Positions 9,049-16,828 of a stretch of DNA of 35,447 bases are shown piece by piece. The notes under the pieces are model-generated. The model was not told the origin of the DNA, made no database searches, and saw only the letters and a program-made list of their open reading frames with translations. Both the position numbers and the translations under genes were made by a program. Numbering within the stretch: position 1 is the stretch's first letter; each line of letters begins with the position of its first letter. This DNA is from Pseudomonadota bacterium. GTDB lineage: Bacteria > Pseudomonadota > Gammaproteobacteria > Burkholderiales > Burkholderiaceae_C. The DNA is taken from NCBI GenBank assembly GCA_018241265.1, contig JAFEEF010000079.1:1-35447 (forward strand), read 5' to 3'.

Positions 9049-9713
9049 CGGCTGCCGCCTCCGAGCGTCGTGCTCGGGCGCAGCGCGCCGCCCGCGGGCG
9101 CCGACGCGGCGCCTTCGGCTTCGGGCACTTCGCGCGGTGCCAGCACCGCGCGCACGCGGCCGGTCGGGTTGCTCGGGGAGGCGGCGCCGCCGCTGACGTT
9201 GAACACTTCGGTGACGCCGTTGTAGGTGACCAAGTTTCCGGTGATTTCGTCCGCCGGCGTCGTGCCGCGCAGGCGCCGCACGGCCGCCTGGTTGACGAAT
9301 CTCACGGTATCGGTCTTGCCGTCGTATTCGAGGCGCTCGGCCTGGCCGTCGATGTACTCGTCGACGCCGTCGCGCTTCTGGCGGAAGGTCGCGGGCTTGC
9401 TTGGCGAACCGAACGCGATCGCGGTGTGGTAGCCGTCCGGCGTCTCACGCACCTCGATGCGGGCGGCCCGTATCACCATCGTGCCCTTGGTGACGACGAC
9501 GTTGCCGTTGAAGACGACGAACTGGTTCTGCAGGTCGATCTTGCCGGGCTCGTCGGCCTCCACGCTCAGCGGCTTGAACCGGTCGGCCTTCTCCGCCTGG
9601 GCCGGCAACGCCGCGGCGGCGGTCAGCAGCAAGGCCGCACCCAGGGTGCGCAGGTGCGGATGACGGAGGGTGGAACGGAGGATGGTCATAGAGGCACGAA
9701 ACTTGCAGGCCAT
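9045..9713 (-). CDS. lptA: LPS transport periplasmic protein LptA
   Basis: A 222-residue precursor of the periplasmic bridge that carries lipopolysaccharide from LptC to LptD. A signal peptide ends at AQA (about residue 40) and the OstA-like beta-jellyroll follows, with the typical FNGNVVVTKGTMVIRAARIEV. The C-terminus is a Pro/Ala/Gly-rich tail that is not part of the fold. The start is ambiguous: ATG at 9713 gives an 8-residue longer leader than ATG at 9689 (MTILRSTLRH); neither has a good ribosome binding site. No lptC or kdsC lies upstream as in many relatives; a DsbA-like gene does. Confidence 0.92.
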   Translation of the reverse strand: MACKFRASMTILRSTLRHPHLRTLGAALLLTAAAALPAQAEKADRFKPLSVEADEPGKIDLQNQFVVFNGNVVVTKGTMVIRAARIEVRETPDGYHTAIAFGSPSKPATFRQKRDGVDEYIDGQAERLEYDGKTDTVRFVNQAAVRRLRGTTPADEITGNLVTYNGVTEVFNVSGGAASPSNPTGRVRAVLAPREVPEAEGAASAPAGGALRPSTTLGGGSR

Positions 9714-9799
9714 TCTAGCCCAGCGTGCCTCGCCGAGGCGCCTGCAGCGCCCCCAAAGTCGAGTGGCCTTCGGCCGCGCGCTGGACGGCGGAGCGCGTT

Positions 9800-10462
9800 T
9801 CAGGCTCCGCGCCGTGCCCGCGCGATCAGGAAGTCGGTGACCGTCAGCGCCTTGTCGCCGCTGCCGGCGAGCGTTGCCGACGTGTAGTAGCGGCCCTGGA
9901 CGCCGAAGGCCGGGACGCTGTCGATCTTGTAGGCGTCCGACAGCAAGCTCGCCTGGCGCGCCTGCGCCTGCACCGCCGGAGATTCGTAGGCGGCATTGAA
10001 GCGCGTCGCGTCGACGTTGTTCTTGGCCATGAAGGCGGCGATCTCGGGCAGCTTGTCGAAGCGCGCGCGGTCGCTGTGGATCGCGTAGAAGATGCGCCGG
10101 TGCATCGCCGGGAGCTGACCCAGCGCGTCGAGCGCGTAGTAGAGCCGCTGCTGCGCAACCGACGCGTCGCCGTAGAGCGCCACCGGCACGCGCCGGAACG
10201 CGACGTCCGGCCCGAGGCGCTTGCGCCAGGCCTCGAGCGCAGGCTCCAGGGCGCTGCAGTGCGGGCTGCCGTACCAGAAGAATTCGACGACCTCGATCTT
10301 GCCCGCCGCGCCGGTCGGCGCGGGCGGGTTCAGGCGCACGTAGTGGGTGCCTTCGACCGGCACGGCCGGCGCTTGCGCCTGCGCTGCGAGCGCTGCTGCC
10401 GGCGCGGCGATGCCGGCGGTCACACCGACGAGGCTCAGCGAGAAGGCGCGGCGCTGCATCAT
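9800..10462 (-). CDS. DsbA-family periplasmic thioredoxin-fold protein with a Ser-Pro-His-Cys active site
   Basis: A 220-residue exported protein clearly of the DsbA family: signal peptide (about residues 1-27, ending ALA), the EVVEFFWYG strand, a helical insert, and the cis-proline loop VPAFGVQG with Pro184. DsbA normally oxidises cysteine pairs in exported proteins using CPHC. Here the motif is S66-P-H-C69: the codon at 10265-10267 reads AGC on the coding strand, so the first, nucleophilic cysteine is replaced by serine. Cys69 is the only cysteine in the whole protein. It cannot be a normal oxidant unless it works with another thiol; it could be a chaperone, a mixed-disulfide or glutathione-type enzyme, or have lost function. 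It sits between the SPOR gene and lptA on the minus strand. Confidence 0.88.
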   Translation of the reverse strand: MMQRRAFSLSLVGVTAGIAAPAAALAAQAQAPAVPVEGTHYVRLNPPAPTGAAGKIEVVEFFWYGSPHCSALEPALEAWRKRLGPDVAFRRVPVALYGDASVAQQRLYYALDALGQLPAMHRRIFYAIHSDRARFDKLPEIAAFMAKNNVDATRFNAAYESPAVQAQARQASLLSDAYKIDSVPAFGVQGRYYTSATLAGSGDKALTVTDFLIARARRGA

Positions 10463-10478
10463 CCGATCCCTGTGGACG

Positions 10479-11192
10479 CTATTGGCGCTGTACGCGGACG
10501 AGCGCGGCGTCGATGCCGGCGCCGTCGAGGCGCGTCTTGGCGGCGTCGGCTTCGTCCTTGCTGTCGAACGGGCCGAGTCGCACCCGGTACATGGTGCGGC
10601 CCGCCTGCTCGCGCTCGGTGAGCTTGGACTGCAGTCCCATCATCGCGAGCTTGGCGCGCTGCTGTTCGGCGTCCTCGGTGCGGCCGTAGGCGCCCGCTTG
10701 CACGAAGTAGATGAACGGATCGGCAGCCGGCGCGCCGGCAAACGACCGGTCGGGCCGGGCCGGCGCCGACGCGGTGGACGTTGGTGCCGGCAGCGCGCCG
10801 TTCAGGATCGCCGCCGGGTCGCGCGTGCCGGCCGGTGCGGAGGCCCGTCCGGAAGGGGTCGCGCCGATCGGCGGCGGCAAGGTCGGCGGCACCGCCTGCG
10901 GCGCATTCGCCACGGCGCCGGGCGTTCCCGCGTCGGGGGCGGGCGCCACCGTGCCGCTGGCGCTCGTCGCGGCGTGGGCCGGGTTCTTGCCGTAGAGCGG
11001 GCTGTTCGGATCCCAGTTCTTGTTCTTCTCGGCCTCGGCGGCGTCCTTCTCGGGCGTGCGCTGCGGCACCTTGTTGACGAACGGCACCGGCACCTTGGTG
11101 ACGTAGAGCGCCACACCCAGCGCGAGCGCCAGCCCGATCAGCAGGCCGACGATCATCCCGATGACGAAGCCGCCGCGTTGCGACGTTCTCAT
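10479..11192 (-). CDS. SPOR-domain membrane protein (FtsN-like)
   Basis: A 237-residue bitopic membrane protein. A short basic cytoplasmic N-terminus is followed by one transmembrane helix (about residues 8-31), then a long Pro/Ala/Thr-rich linker (about 45-155) and a C-terminal SPOR domain (about 160-237) with the [23 protein letters not shown] and [21 protein letters not shown] halves. SPOR domains bind denuded septal peptidoglycan, so a role at the division site is likely. The start overlaps the argS stop by four bases, so they are coupled. It is similar in plan to FtsN, but I would not assign that name with certainty. Confidence 0.9.
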   Translation of the reverse strand: MRTSQRGGFVIGMIVGLLIGLALALGVALYVTKVPVPFVNKVPQRTPEKDAAEAEKNKNWDPNSPLYGKNPAHAATSASGTVAPAPDAGTPGAVANAPQAVPPTLPPPIGATPSGRASAPAGTRDPAAILNGALPAPTSTASAPARPDRSFAGAPAADPFIYFVQAGAYGRTEDAEQQRAKLAMMGLQSKLTEREQAGRTMYRVRLGPFDSKDEADAAKTRLDGAGIDAALVRVQRQ

Positions 11193-12913
11193 GCCGACTC
11201 CCTGGACATCTTCTCCGGCGCGCTGACGCCGAGCACGCCGAGCGCGTTGCGGATCACCTGGCGCGTGGCCGCGAGCAGCGCGAGCCGCGCCTGCGCCAGG
11301 TCCGCATCATCGACGAGCACGCGCTCGGCGGCGTAATAGCTGTGGAAACTGCTCGCCACGTCGCGCAGGTAGAACGCGACGAGGTGCGGCGCGAGGTCGG
11401 CGGCCGCCGACGCGAGCAGCTCGGGGTATTCGGACAGGCGGCTCATCAGCGCGAGTTCGGTCGGCGCGGTCAGCCGCGCGAGGTCGGCCTCGTTCAGCGT
11501 CTCGAGCGCACCGGCGGCGCCGCCGCGCTCGACGAACTGCTCGATCACCGAGCAGATCCGCGCGTGCGCGTACTGCACGTAGAACACCGGGTTCTCGTCG
11601 TTCTGCTTCAGCGCGAGGTCGATGTCGAACACGAACTCGGTGTCGGCCTTGCGGCTCAGCAGGAAGAAGCGCACCGCATCGCGGCTGGTCCAGTCGATCA
11701 GGTCGCGCAAGGTGACGTAGCTGCCGGCGCGCTTGGAGATCTTGACCTCGGCGCCGCCCTTCATGACGGTCACCATCTTGTGCAGCAGGTAGTCCGGATA
11801 GCCGGCCGGCACGCCCGCGCCTGCGGCCTGCACGCCGGCGCGCACCCGGGCGATGGTGCCGTGGTGGTCGCCGCCCTGGATGTTGATCGCCTTGGTGTAG
11901 CCGCGCTCGAACTTCTGGACGTGGTAGGCCACGTCGGGCACGAAGTAGGTGTAGGGGCTGCCGCCGTCGGTCGGCGCCTCGGACTTGCGCATCACGCGGT
12001 CCTTGTCGTCGCCGTATTCGGTCGTGCGCAGCCAGAGCGCACCATCCTGCTCGTAGGTCTTGCCCGACGCGACGAGTCGCTGCACCGTGGCATCCACGCG
12101 GCCGCTCGCGTACAGGCTCGACTCGAGGAAATACTGGTCGAAGTGCACGCCGAAGGCCTGCAGGTCGAGGTCTTGCTCGTGGCGCAGGTAGGCGACCGCG
12201 AACTGGCGGATGCCGTCGATGTCGTCCGGATGGCCCGACGCGGTGTACGCGCGGTCGTCGGCCTGCACCGTCTTCTTCGCGAGGAAGTCCGCCGCGATGT
12301 CGCCGATGTACTCGCCGTTGTAGGCAGCGTCCGGCCAGCCCGGTTCGCCGGGCTTCAGGCCGCGGATGCGCGCCTGCACCGACGCGGCCAGGTTGGCGAT
12401 CTGCACGCCGGCGTCGTTGTAGTAGAACTCCCGCGTCACCTGCCAGCCCTGCGTTTCGAACAGGGTACAGATCGCGTCGCCCAGCGCGGCCTGGCGTGCA
12501 TGCCCGAGGTGCAGCGGCCCGGTCGGATTGGCCGATACGAACTCGACCAGCACCTTGTCGCTGCGCGCCGGCCGGCGGCCGAACCCGGCGCCGGCGCGCA
12601 GGATCTCGCCGATCGCGGCCTGCTTGGCGGCCGGCGCCAGGCGCAGGTTGATGAAGCCGGGCCCGGCGATCTCGAGCGCCGAGACCCAGCGCTGCACGGC
12701 CGGCTGGCGCTGCAGCGCTTCGACGAGCGACGCTGCGACCTCCCGCGGATTGCGCTTCAGCGTGCGCGCGAGCGGCATCGCGGCCGTGCAGGCAAGGTCG
12801 CCGTGGGCGGCCTGCTTCGGCGATTCGAAGGCCGCCGTCAATTCCGGCGGTGCGCCGACTTCCTTCAGCGCGGTCGCCAAGGCGGCCAGCAACGCCTGTT
12901 TCGCATCGATCAT
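11189..12913 (-). CDS. argS: Arginyl-tRNA synthetase
   Basis: A 574-residue class I aminoacyl-tRNA synthetase that charges tRNA-Arg. The N-terminal Add1 domain spans about residues 1-100, the [18 protein letters not shown] signature with HLGH is at 135-138, the KMSKS-like loop is KISKRAG (about residue 380), and the anticodon-binding DALR domain is at the C-terminus. The ATG at 12913 fits the family's N-terminus ([12 protein letters not shown]); the longer open frame upstream has no conserved content. It is the first gene of the minus-strand run argS-SPOR-DsbA-like-lptA-lptB-rpoN-rlmL and is divergent from the kinase gene, with 166 bases between the starts. Confidence 0.97.
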   Translation of the reverse strand: MIDAKQALLAALATALKEVGAPPELTAAFESPKQAAHGDLACTAAMPLARTLKRNPREVAASLVEALQRQPAVQRWVSALEIAGPGFINLRLAPAAKQAAIGEILRAGAGFGRRPARSDKVLVEFVSANPTGPLHLGHARQAALGDAICTLFETQGWQVTREFYYNDAGVQIANLAASVQARIRGLKPGEPGWPDAAYNGEYIGDIAADFLAKKTVQADDRAYTASGHPDDIDGIRQFAVAYLRHEQDLDLQAFGVHFDQYFLESSLYASGRVDATVQRLVASGKTYEQDGALWLRTTEYGDDKDRVMRKSEAPTDGGSPYTYFVPDVAYHVQKFERGYTKAINIQGGDHHGTIARVRAGVQAAGAGVPAGYPDYLLHKMVTVMKGGAEVKISKRAGSYVTLRDLIDWTSRDAVRFFLLSRKADTEFVFDIDLALKQNDENPVFYVQYAHARICSVIEQFVERGGAAGALETLNEADLARLTAPTELALMSRLSEYPELLASAAADLAPHLVAFYLRDVASSFHSYYAAERVLVDDADLAQARLALLAATRQVIRNALGVLGVSAPEKMSRESA

Positions 12914-13079
12914 GACGTCGATTCTACGGGGGCGGGTTGGCGCGACCGGGCGCCGTGATGCGGGCATCGAGCCGGCGGCAGACGCGCGTTTGTGCCGGTT
13001 TTGTGCGGTTGTTCCGCGCGCCGGCCGGACGCGCGCGGTGCAAAGATGCCAGCATCTGCCTCTGGCCGACTGCCGACCC

Positions 13080-14444
13080 ATGTCCCACACCGTGACTGCC
13101 CCGCTCGCGTCTGCGACCGACGATCGCGAAGCCCTGCCGAGCCACATCGGCAAGTACCGCGTCATCAAGCGCCTCGGCGAGGGCGCGACGAGCGAGGTGT
13201 TCCTCTGCCACGACGCGTTCCAGGACCGCGAGGTGGCCGTCAAGCGGGTGCGCGCGCCGGCGGGCGCCGATCCGTTCGAGGGGCGCTTCTCCGAGCGCTT
13301 CTTCGCCGCCGAGGCAGCGCTCGTCGGCCAGCTCCAGCACCCGAACGTCGTGAAGATCTACGACGCGGTCGCGGACCCGGTGGCGCCGTACCTCGTGATG
13401 GAGTACGTCAAGGGCTCGACGCTCCGGCCGTTCTGCCGCGCCGACCAGTTGCTGCCGCTCGAGCTGATCGTCGAAATCGGCTTCAAGTGCGCGATGGCGC
13501 TGAACTACGTCTACCGCCAGGGCCTGATCCACCGCGACGTCAAGCCGGCGAACCTGCTGGCGGTGCTGACCAACGGCGTCATCACGGACGTCAAGGTCAC
13601 CGACTTCGGCAGCGTGCTGAACCTGACGTCGGATGCGACGCAGGTCTATCGCGTCGGGTCGCTCGCCTACATGTCGCCCGAGCAGCTCGACGGCGGCACG
13701 CTCGACGCGCGCGCCGACATCTATTCGCTCGGCGCCGTGCTGTACCACCTGATCGCCGGCCGGCCGCCGTTCGATGCGCAGGTGCAGTCGGCGATGATGC
13801 ATCAGATCTACAACGTCCAGCCGCAGCCGCTCGGGCCGCTGCGCGCCGGCGTGCACGAGAGCGTCGACGCGGTCATCCAGCGCGCGCTGGCGAAGGATCC
13901 GGACCGGCGCTACGAGAACTGGGAGGCCTTCGCGCAGGCGCTCTCCGGCCTGATCACCGCGCAGCAGGTGCCGCGCGGGCAGATCCAGGGCGTGCTCGAC
14001 TCCGAACGCTTCAACCTGTTGCGCACGCTCGACTTCTTCTCGAACTTCGGCGACGTGGAGCTGTGGGAAGTGGTGCACCGCGCCCGCTGGCAGCGCTTCC
14101 ATTTCGGCCATGCGCTCTACCGGCGCGGCGAGGAGGGCAATACCTTCCACATCCTCGCGCAGGGCGAGGTCGAGGTCTACCGCGACGGCAACAAGGTGGC
14201 GCAGCTCGGCGCCGGCACGTCGATCGGCGAGATGGCCTACCTCGCGCCCAGTCCCGATCTGAAGAAGCACAGCACCGACGTGGTCGTGACGAAGCCGGCG
14301 ACGACGATCTCGTTCACGCCCGAGACGCTGGTGCAGGTGAGCCCGAACTGCCGCCACCTGTTCGACGACGCCTTCATTCGCGTGCTGGTGCGGCGGCTGC
14401 ATGCCGCGCACGAGGCGCTGGCGCATCCGCGGCGGATCCTGTAG
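13080..14444 (+). CDS. Ser/Thr protein kinase with C-terminal cyclic-nucleotide-binding-like domain
   Basis: A 454-residue soluble protein with a Hanks-type kinase domain (about residues 25-290) and a cNMP-binding-fold domain (about 335-440). Kinase residues are complete: glycine loop [10 protein letters not shown] (32-41), ATP-binding Lys55, [10 protein letters not shown] with HRD at 151-153, DFG at 175-177, and SPE at 199-201. The second domain keeps the [17 protein letters not shown] and SIGEMAYL strands, but the phosphate-binding cassette lacks the usual arginine after GE-A-L, so cyclic nucleotide binding is doubtful. There is no transmembrane segment. It would phosphorylate unknown cytosolic proteins, with the second domain possibly regulating activity. 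Confidence 0.92.
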   Translation: MSHTVTAPLASATDDREALPSHIGKYRVIKRLGEGATSEVFLCHDAFQDREVAVKRVRAPAGADPFEGRFSERFFAAEAALVGQLQHPNVVKIYDAVADPVAPYLVMEYVKGSTLRPFCRADQLLPLELIVEIGFKCAMALNYVYRQGLIHRDVKPANLLAVLTNGVITDVKVTDFGSVLNLTSDATQVYRVGSLAYMSPEQLDGGTLDARADIYSLGAVLYHLIAGRPPFDAQVQSAMMHQIYNVQPQPLGPLRAGVHESVDAVIQRALAKDPDRRYENWEAFAQALSGLITAQQVPRGQIQGVLDSERFNLLRTLDFFSNFGDVELWEVVHRARWQRFHFGHALYRRGEEGNTFHILAQGEVEVYRDGNKVAQLGAGTSIGEMAYLAPSPDLKKHSTDVVVTKPATTISFTPETLVQVSPNCRHLFDDAFIRVLVRRLHAAHEALAHPRRIL

Positions 14445-14466
14445 GCGCGGCGGGCGAGAAAAACCC

Positions 14467-14486
14467 CGGCGGTCTGTCCACCGCCG
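14467..14486 (+). other. 7-bp hairpin after the kinase gene
   Basis: CGGCGGT and ACCGCCG pair around a 6-base loop, 22 bases after the kinase stop codon. No T-run follows, so it may be only a weak terminator or a transcript-stabilising hairpin between the kinase and the PsiF gene. Confidence 0.25.
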
Positions 14487-14557
14487 CGGCACCGGGCGCG
14501 TTGACGCCGGGCGATCCTGTCGTTGCGTCCCTCGATCCCAACCCAGAAGGAAACCCC

Positions 14558-14872
14558 ATGAAGCTCCTGATGACCTCGCTTGCCTTCGCACTGGCCGCCC
14601 TCGCCGGCGCCTCGAATGCCGCCACGCCGGCCGCCAGCGCGCCGGCGGCTGCACCTGCCGCCAGCGCCGCACCGGCCGACGGCTCGTGCGATGCCCAGGC
14701 CGCCGACAAGAAGCTCGCCGGTGCGGCGAAGAACAGTTTCGTCAAGAAGTGCATGAAGGATGCCAAGGCGGGCGCCGAGAGCGCCTGCGCGGCCCAGGCC
14801 GCCGACAAGAAGCTGGCCGGCGCGGCGAAGAACAGCTTCGTCAAGAAGTGCGTGGCCGACGCGGCCAAGTAG
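14558..14872 (+). CDS. psiF: PsiF-repeat periplasmic protein
   Basis: A 104-residue exported protein: signal peptide (residues 1-21, ending NAA), an Ala/Pro-rich spacer (22-42), then two PsiF repeats, each with a DKKLAGAAKNSFVKKC core. PsiF in E. coli is phosphate-starvation-induced and its function is unknown. The ATG is preceded by AGAAGG at 14545-14550, a good ribosome binding site. The two repeats share an identical 20-residue block, and the DNA copies (14693-14752 and 14792-14851) differ at only three third-codon positions, so the duplication is recent. A strong hairpin follows the stop. Confidence 0.88.
   Translation: MKLLMTSLAFALAALAGASNAATPAASAPAAAPAASAAPADGSCDAQAADKKLAGAAKNSFVKKCMKDAKAGAESACAAQAADKKLAGAAKNSFVKKCVADAAK
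14693..14851 (+). repeat. Direct repeat of 60 bases within psiF
   Basis: Two 60-base copies, 14693-14752 and 14792-14851, lie 99 bases apart start to start. By direct comparison 57 of 60 positions match, and all three differences are synonymous. Confidence 0.9.
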
Positions 14873-14887
14873 TCGGAGACTGAAAGC

Positions 14888-14917
14888 ACACAGGGCCCGC
14901 TTGCGCGGGCCCTGTGT
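14888..14917 (+). terminator. Strong hairpin terminator between convergent genes
   Basis: ACACAGGGCCCGC and its exact complement form a 13-bp stem around a TTGC loop, 15 bases after the psiF stop and 22 bases from the end of the convergent PEP-CTERM gene. There is only a short T-rich tail on either side, but the stem strength and position make a bidirectional terminator likely. Confidence 0.75.
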
Positions 14918-14939
14918 CGTTGCGGCAGCGTCTGCGGCG

Positions 14940-15668
14940 TCAGGCCTTGACGACCCGCCGCCGGGCTGCCCAGGCGATCACGCCGAGGCCGGCAGCGAGC
15001 AGCGCATAGGTGCCGGGCTCCGGTACCGACGACACCAGCCAGCTGGCGACGTTGTTCTCGAACTGCAAGTTGCCGTTGCTCTGGTCGAACACATTGACGT
15101 CCAGCACCGTCAGCACCGACTGCCCGCCGGTCCACAAGGCGGCGAAGCCGGGCGCATAGAGCGGCGTACCGCCGATCGAGGTGCCGGCGGCGTTCAAGTT
15201 GATGGAGGGCACGCCCGCGGTGATCTGGTTGGCGACCAGCGCGGCCGCCGGGCCGCTCGCTTCACCGGTGAAGGTGCCGCCGACGAGCGACAGGATCTGG
15301 GTGTCCCAGGTCGTCCACGCGCTGTTTTCGCCGACCATGAACAGCTTCTTGCCGGTCGCGATGAATGACGACAGGTTCGTCATCTCGTCGGCACTGAGCG
15401 TGCCGCCGGTCCAGCGCTGGTCCAGCATCACCGCGTCGTAGCCGAGCGCGTCGGTGCCGACCGATGTCGCGGTCGTGACGCTGCCGCCGCTGCCGGCAAC
15501 TGCACCGTTGATTGCGGACGTGAAGTTCGTCCAGTTGGAATAGCCGTAGCCGTAGCCCAAGTCACCGGGGCCGGTGATGACGAGCAGGTTGGTCGCGCCG
15601 GCGCTGCTGGCGAGCGCCGCGATGGCTGCGGCGATGGTGGCTTTTGCACTGGCCTGGAATCGAGCCAT
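14940..15668 (-). CDS. PEP-CTERM sorting-domain exported protein
   Basis: A 242-residue exported protein with an N-terminal signal peptide (cleavage after about residue 25, SAGA) and a C-terminal PEP-CTERM signal: VPEPGTYALL, a hydrophobic helix, and the RRR cluster at the end. Such proteins are recognised by an exosortase (EpsH/XrtA type) and linked to exopolysaccharide or surface structures; no exosortase lies in this window. The middle (about 27-215) is Gly/Ser/Thr/Asn-rich with a Rossmann-like start (TNLLVITGPGD) and a YDAVMLDQRW segment that recalls amidotransferase-like folds, but I see no catalytic triad. GAGGAG precedes the ATG. The function is unknown. Confidence 0.9.
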   Translation of the reverse strand: MARFQASAKATIAAAIAALASSAGATNLLVITGPGDLGYGYGYSNWTNFTSAINGAVAGSGGSVTTATSVGTDALGYDAVMLDQRWTGGTLSADEMTNLSSFIATGKKLFMVGENSAWTTWDTQILSLVGGTFTGEASGPAAALVANQITAGVPSINLNAAGTSIGGTPLYAPGFAALWTGGQSVLTVLDVNVFDQSNGNLQFENNVASWLVSSVPEPGTYALLAAGLGVIAWAARRRVVKA

Positions 15669-15795
15669 GGTTACTCCTCATTGGACGTTGGTTTCGTAGC
15701 CGACCCGCAGCGCCTCCGCGGCGCGTCGAATCGCGAAGCAGCGTAACGATCAAATGCGCGGGCCGCCTCCCTGCAAACGTGGGATAGGTGCCTGC

Positions 15796-16695
15796 TCACA
15801 TGCGTCTGGCGTAGACCGATTTGAGGAAATCGATCCACAGGCGGGTGCGCAGCGGCATGTGACGCGCATGCGGAAACACCGCGTGGATGCCGTTGGGCGG
15901 TGCCGCATAGGCGTCGAGCACCTGCACCAGCCGGCCGGTCGCAACCTCGTCCTCGACCTCCCAGGTCGAGCGCCACGCGATGCCGAGCCCGGCGAGGCAC
16001 CATTCGTGCAGGACCTGGCCGTCGCTGCAGTCGAGCCGGCCGCTCGGCCGCAGATGGATCACGCGGCCGTCGTCGTCGTGGAACGTCCAGCCGCGCGTCT
16101 GGCTGACGTCGCTGGTCAAGGTCAGGCACTGGTGCCGCAGCAGCTCGTTCGGATGTGCCGGGGTGCCGGCGCGCTTCAGGTAGTCGGGCGTCGCGACGCA
16201 GAGACGGTGGTTGTCGCCGAGACGCACGCTCGCGAGGCTGCTGCTGTCGGCCAGTTCGCCGAGGCGAACCGCGCAGTCGTAGCCCTCGTTGACGATGTCG
16301 ACGATGCGGTCACTCAGGTTCAGCGAGACGCTCGCGTCCGGATGCAGCGCGAGGAAGCCGGGCACGAGCGGCGCGATCCGGCGGCGTCCGAAACCGGCCG
16401 GCGCGGTGATCCGCAACTGCCCGCTCGCTCGCGCGCCGCCTGCACTGACACTGGCTTCTGCATTGGCCAGATCCGAAAGCAAGCGCTGACAATCTTCGAG
16501 AAATGCGCTGCCTTCGTGGGTCAGCGACAGGCGCCGCGTGGTGCGCATCAGGAGCTTCACGCCGAGCCGCGCCTCGAGCGCGTCGATGCGCCGGCCGATC
16601 ACCGCCGGCGCCACGCCCTCGGCGCGTGCGGCCGCGGTCAGGCTGCCTTTGGCGGTGACGGCGACGAACGATTCGATCTGCCGCAGCTTGTCCAT
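15796..16695 (-). CDS. LysR-family transcriptional regulator
   Basis: A 299-residue LysR regulator with an N-terminal winged HTH (about residues 1-60; LRQIESFVAVTAKGSLTAAARAE is the recognition-helix region) and a periplasmic-binding-protein-like effector domain (about 90-295). ATG at 16695 is chosen; a TTG at 16704 would add three residues. It is divergent from malate synthase A, with 133 bases between the starts, the usual arrangement for a LysR protein that controls its neighbour, so regulation of aceB is a reasonable inference. The effector is unknown. Confidence 0.93.
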   Translation of the reverse strand: MDKLRQIESFVAVTAKGSLTAAARAEGVAPAVIGRRIDALEARLGVKLLMRTTRRLSLTHEGSAFLEDCQRLLSDLANAEASVSAGGARASGQLRITAPAGFGRRRIAPLVPGFLALHPDASVSLNLSDRIVDIVNEGYDCAVRLGELADSSSLASVRLGDNHRLCVATPDYLKRAGTPAHPNELLRHQCLTLTSDVSQTRGWTFHDDDGRVIHLRPSGRLDCSDGQVLHEWCLAGLGIAWRSTWEVEDEVATGRLVQVLDAYAAPPNGIHAVFPHARHMPLRTRLWIDFLKSVYARRM

Positions 16696-16828
16696 GGCCC
16701 GCAATTATGGATGGCCAAGTCAGCAATCCTTCAATTTTGTGCCCATGAATAGCGATCGCGGTATCGAATAAATTGGCGGCACACCGCGGCATACGGATTG
16801 CCGCGGGTCACCGCGAAGGGATCCGCCG
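16696..16828. promoter_or_regulatory. Divergent control region for LysR gene and malate synthase
   Basis: This interval is relatively AT-rich in its first half (16696-16775), where the LysR binding site and both promoters most likely lie. An inverted repeat, CCGCGGCA (16784-16791) and TGCCGCGG (16799-16806) with a 7-base spacer, lies in the probable aceB leader and could be an operator or a leader hairpin. AAGGGA at 16815-16820 serves as the aceB ribosome binding site. Confidence 0.55.

Noticed and set aside
12914-13243. N-terminal extension of argS
   Set aside because: The extra 110 codons run into the kinase gene on the other strand and have no similarity to the Add1 domain; the ATG at 12913 fits the family.
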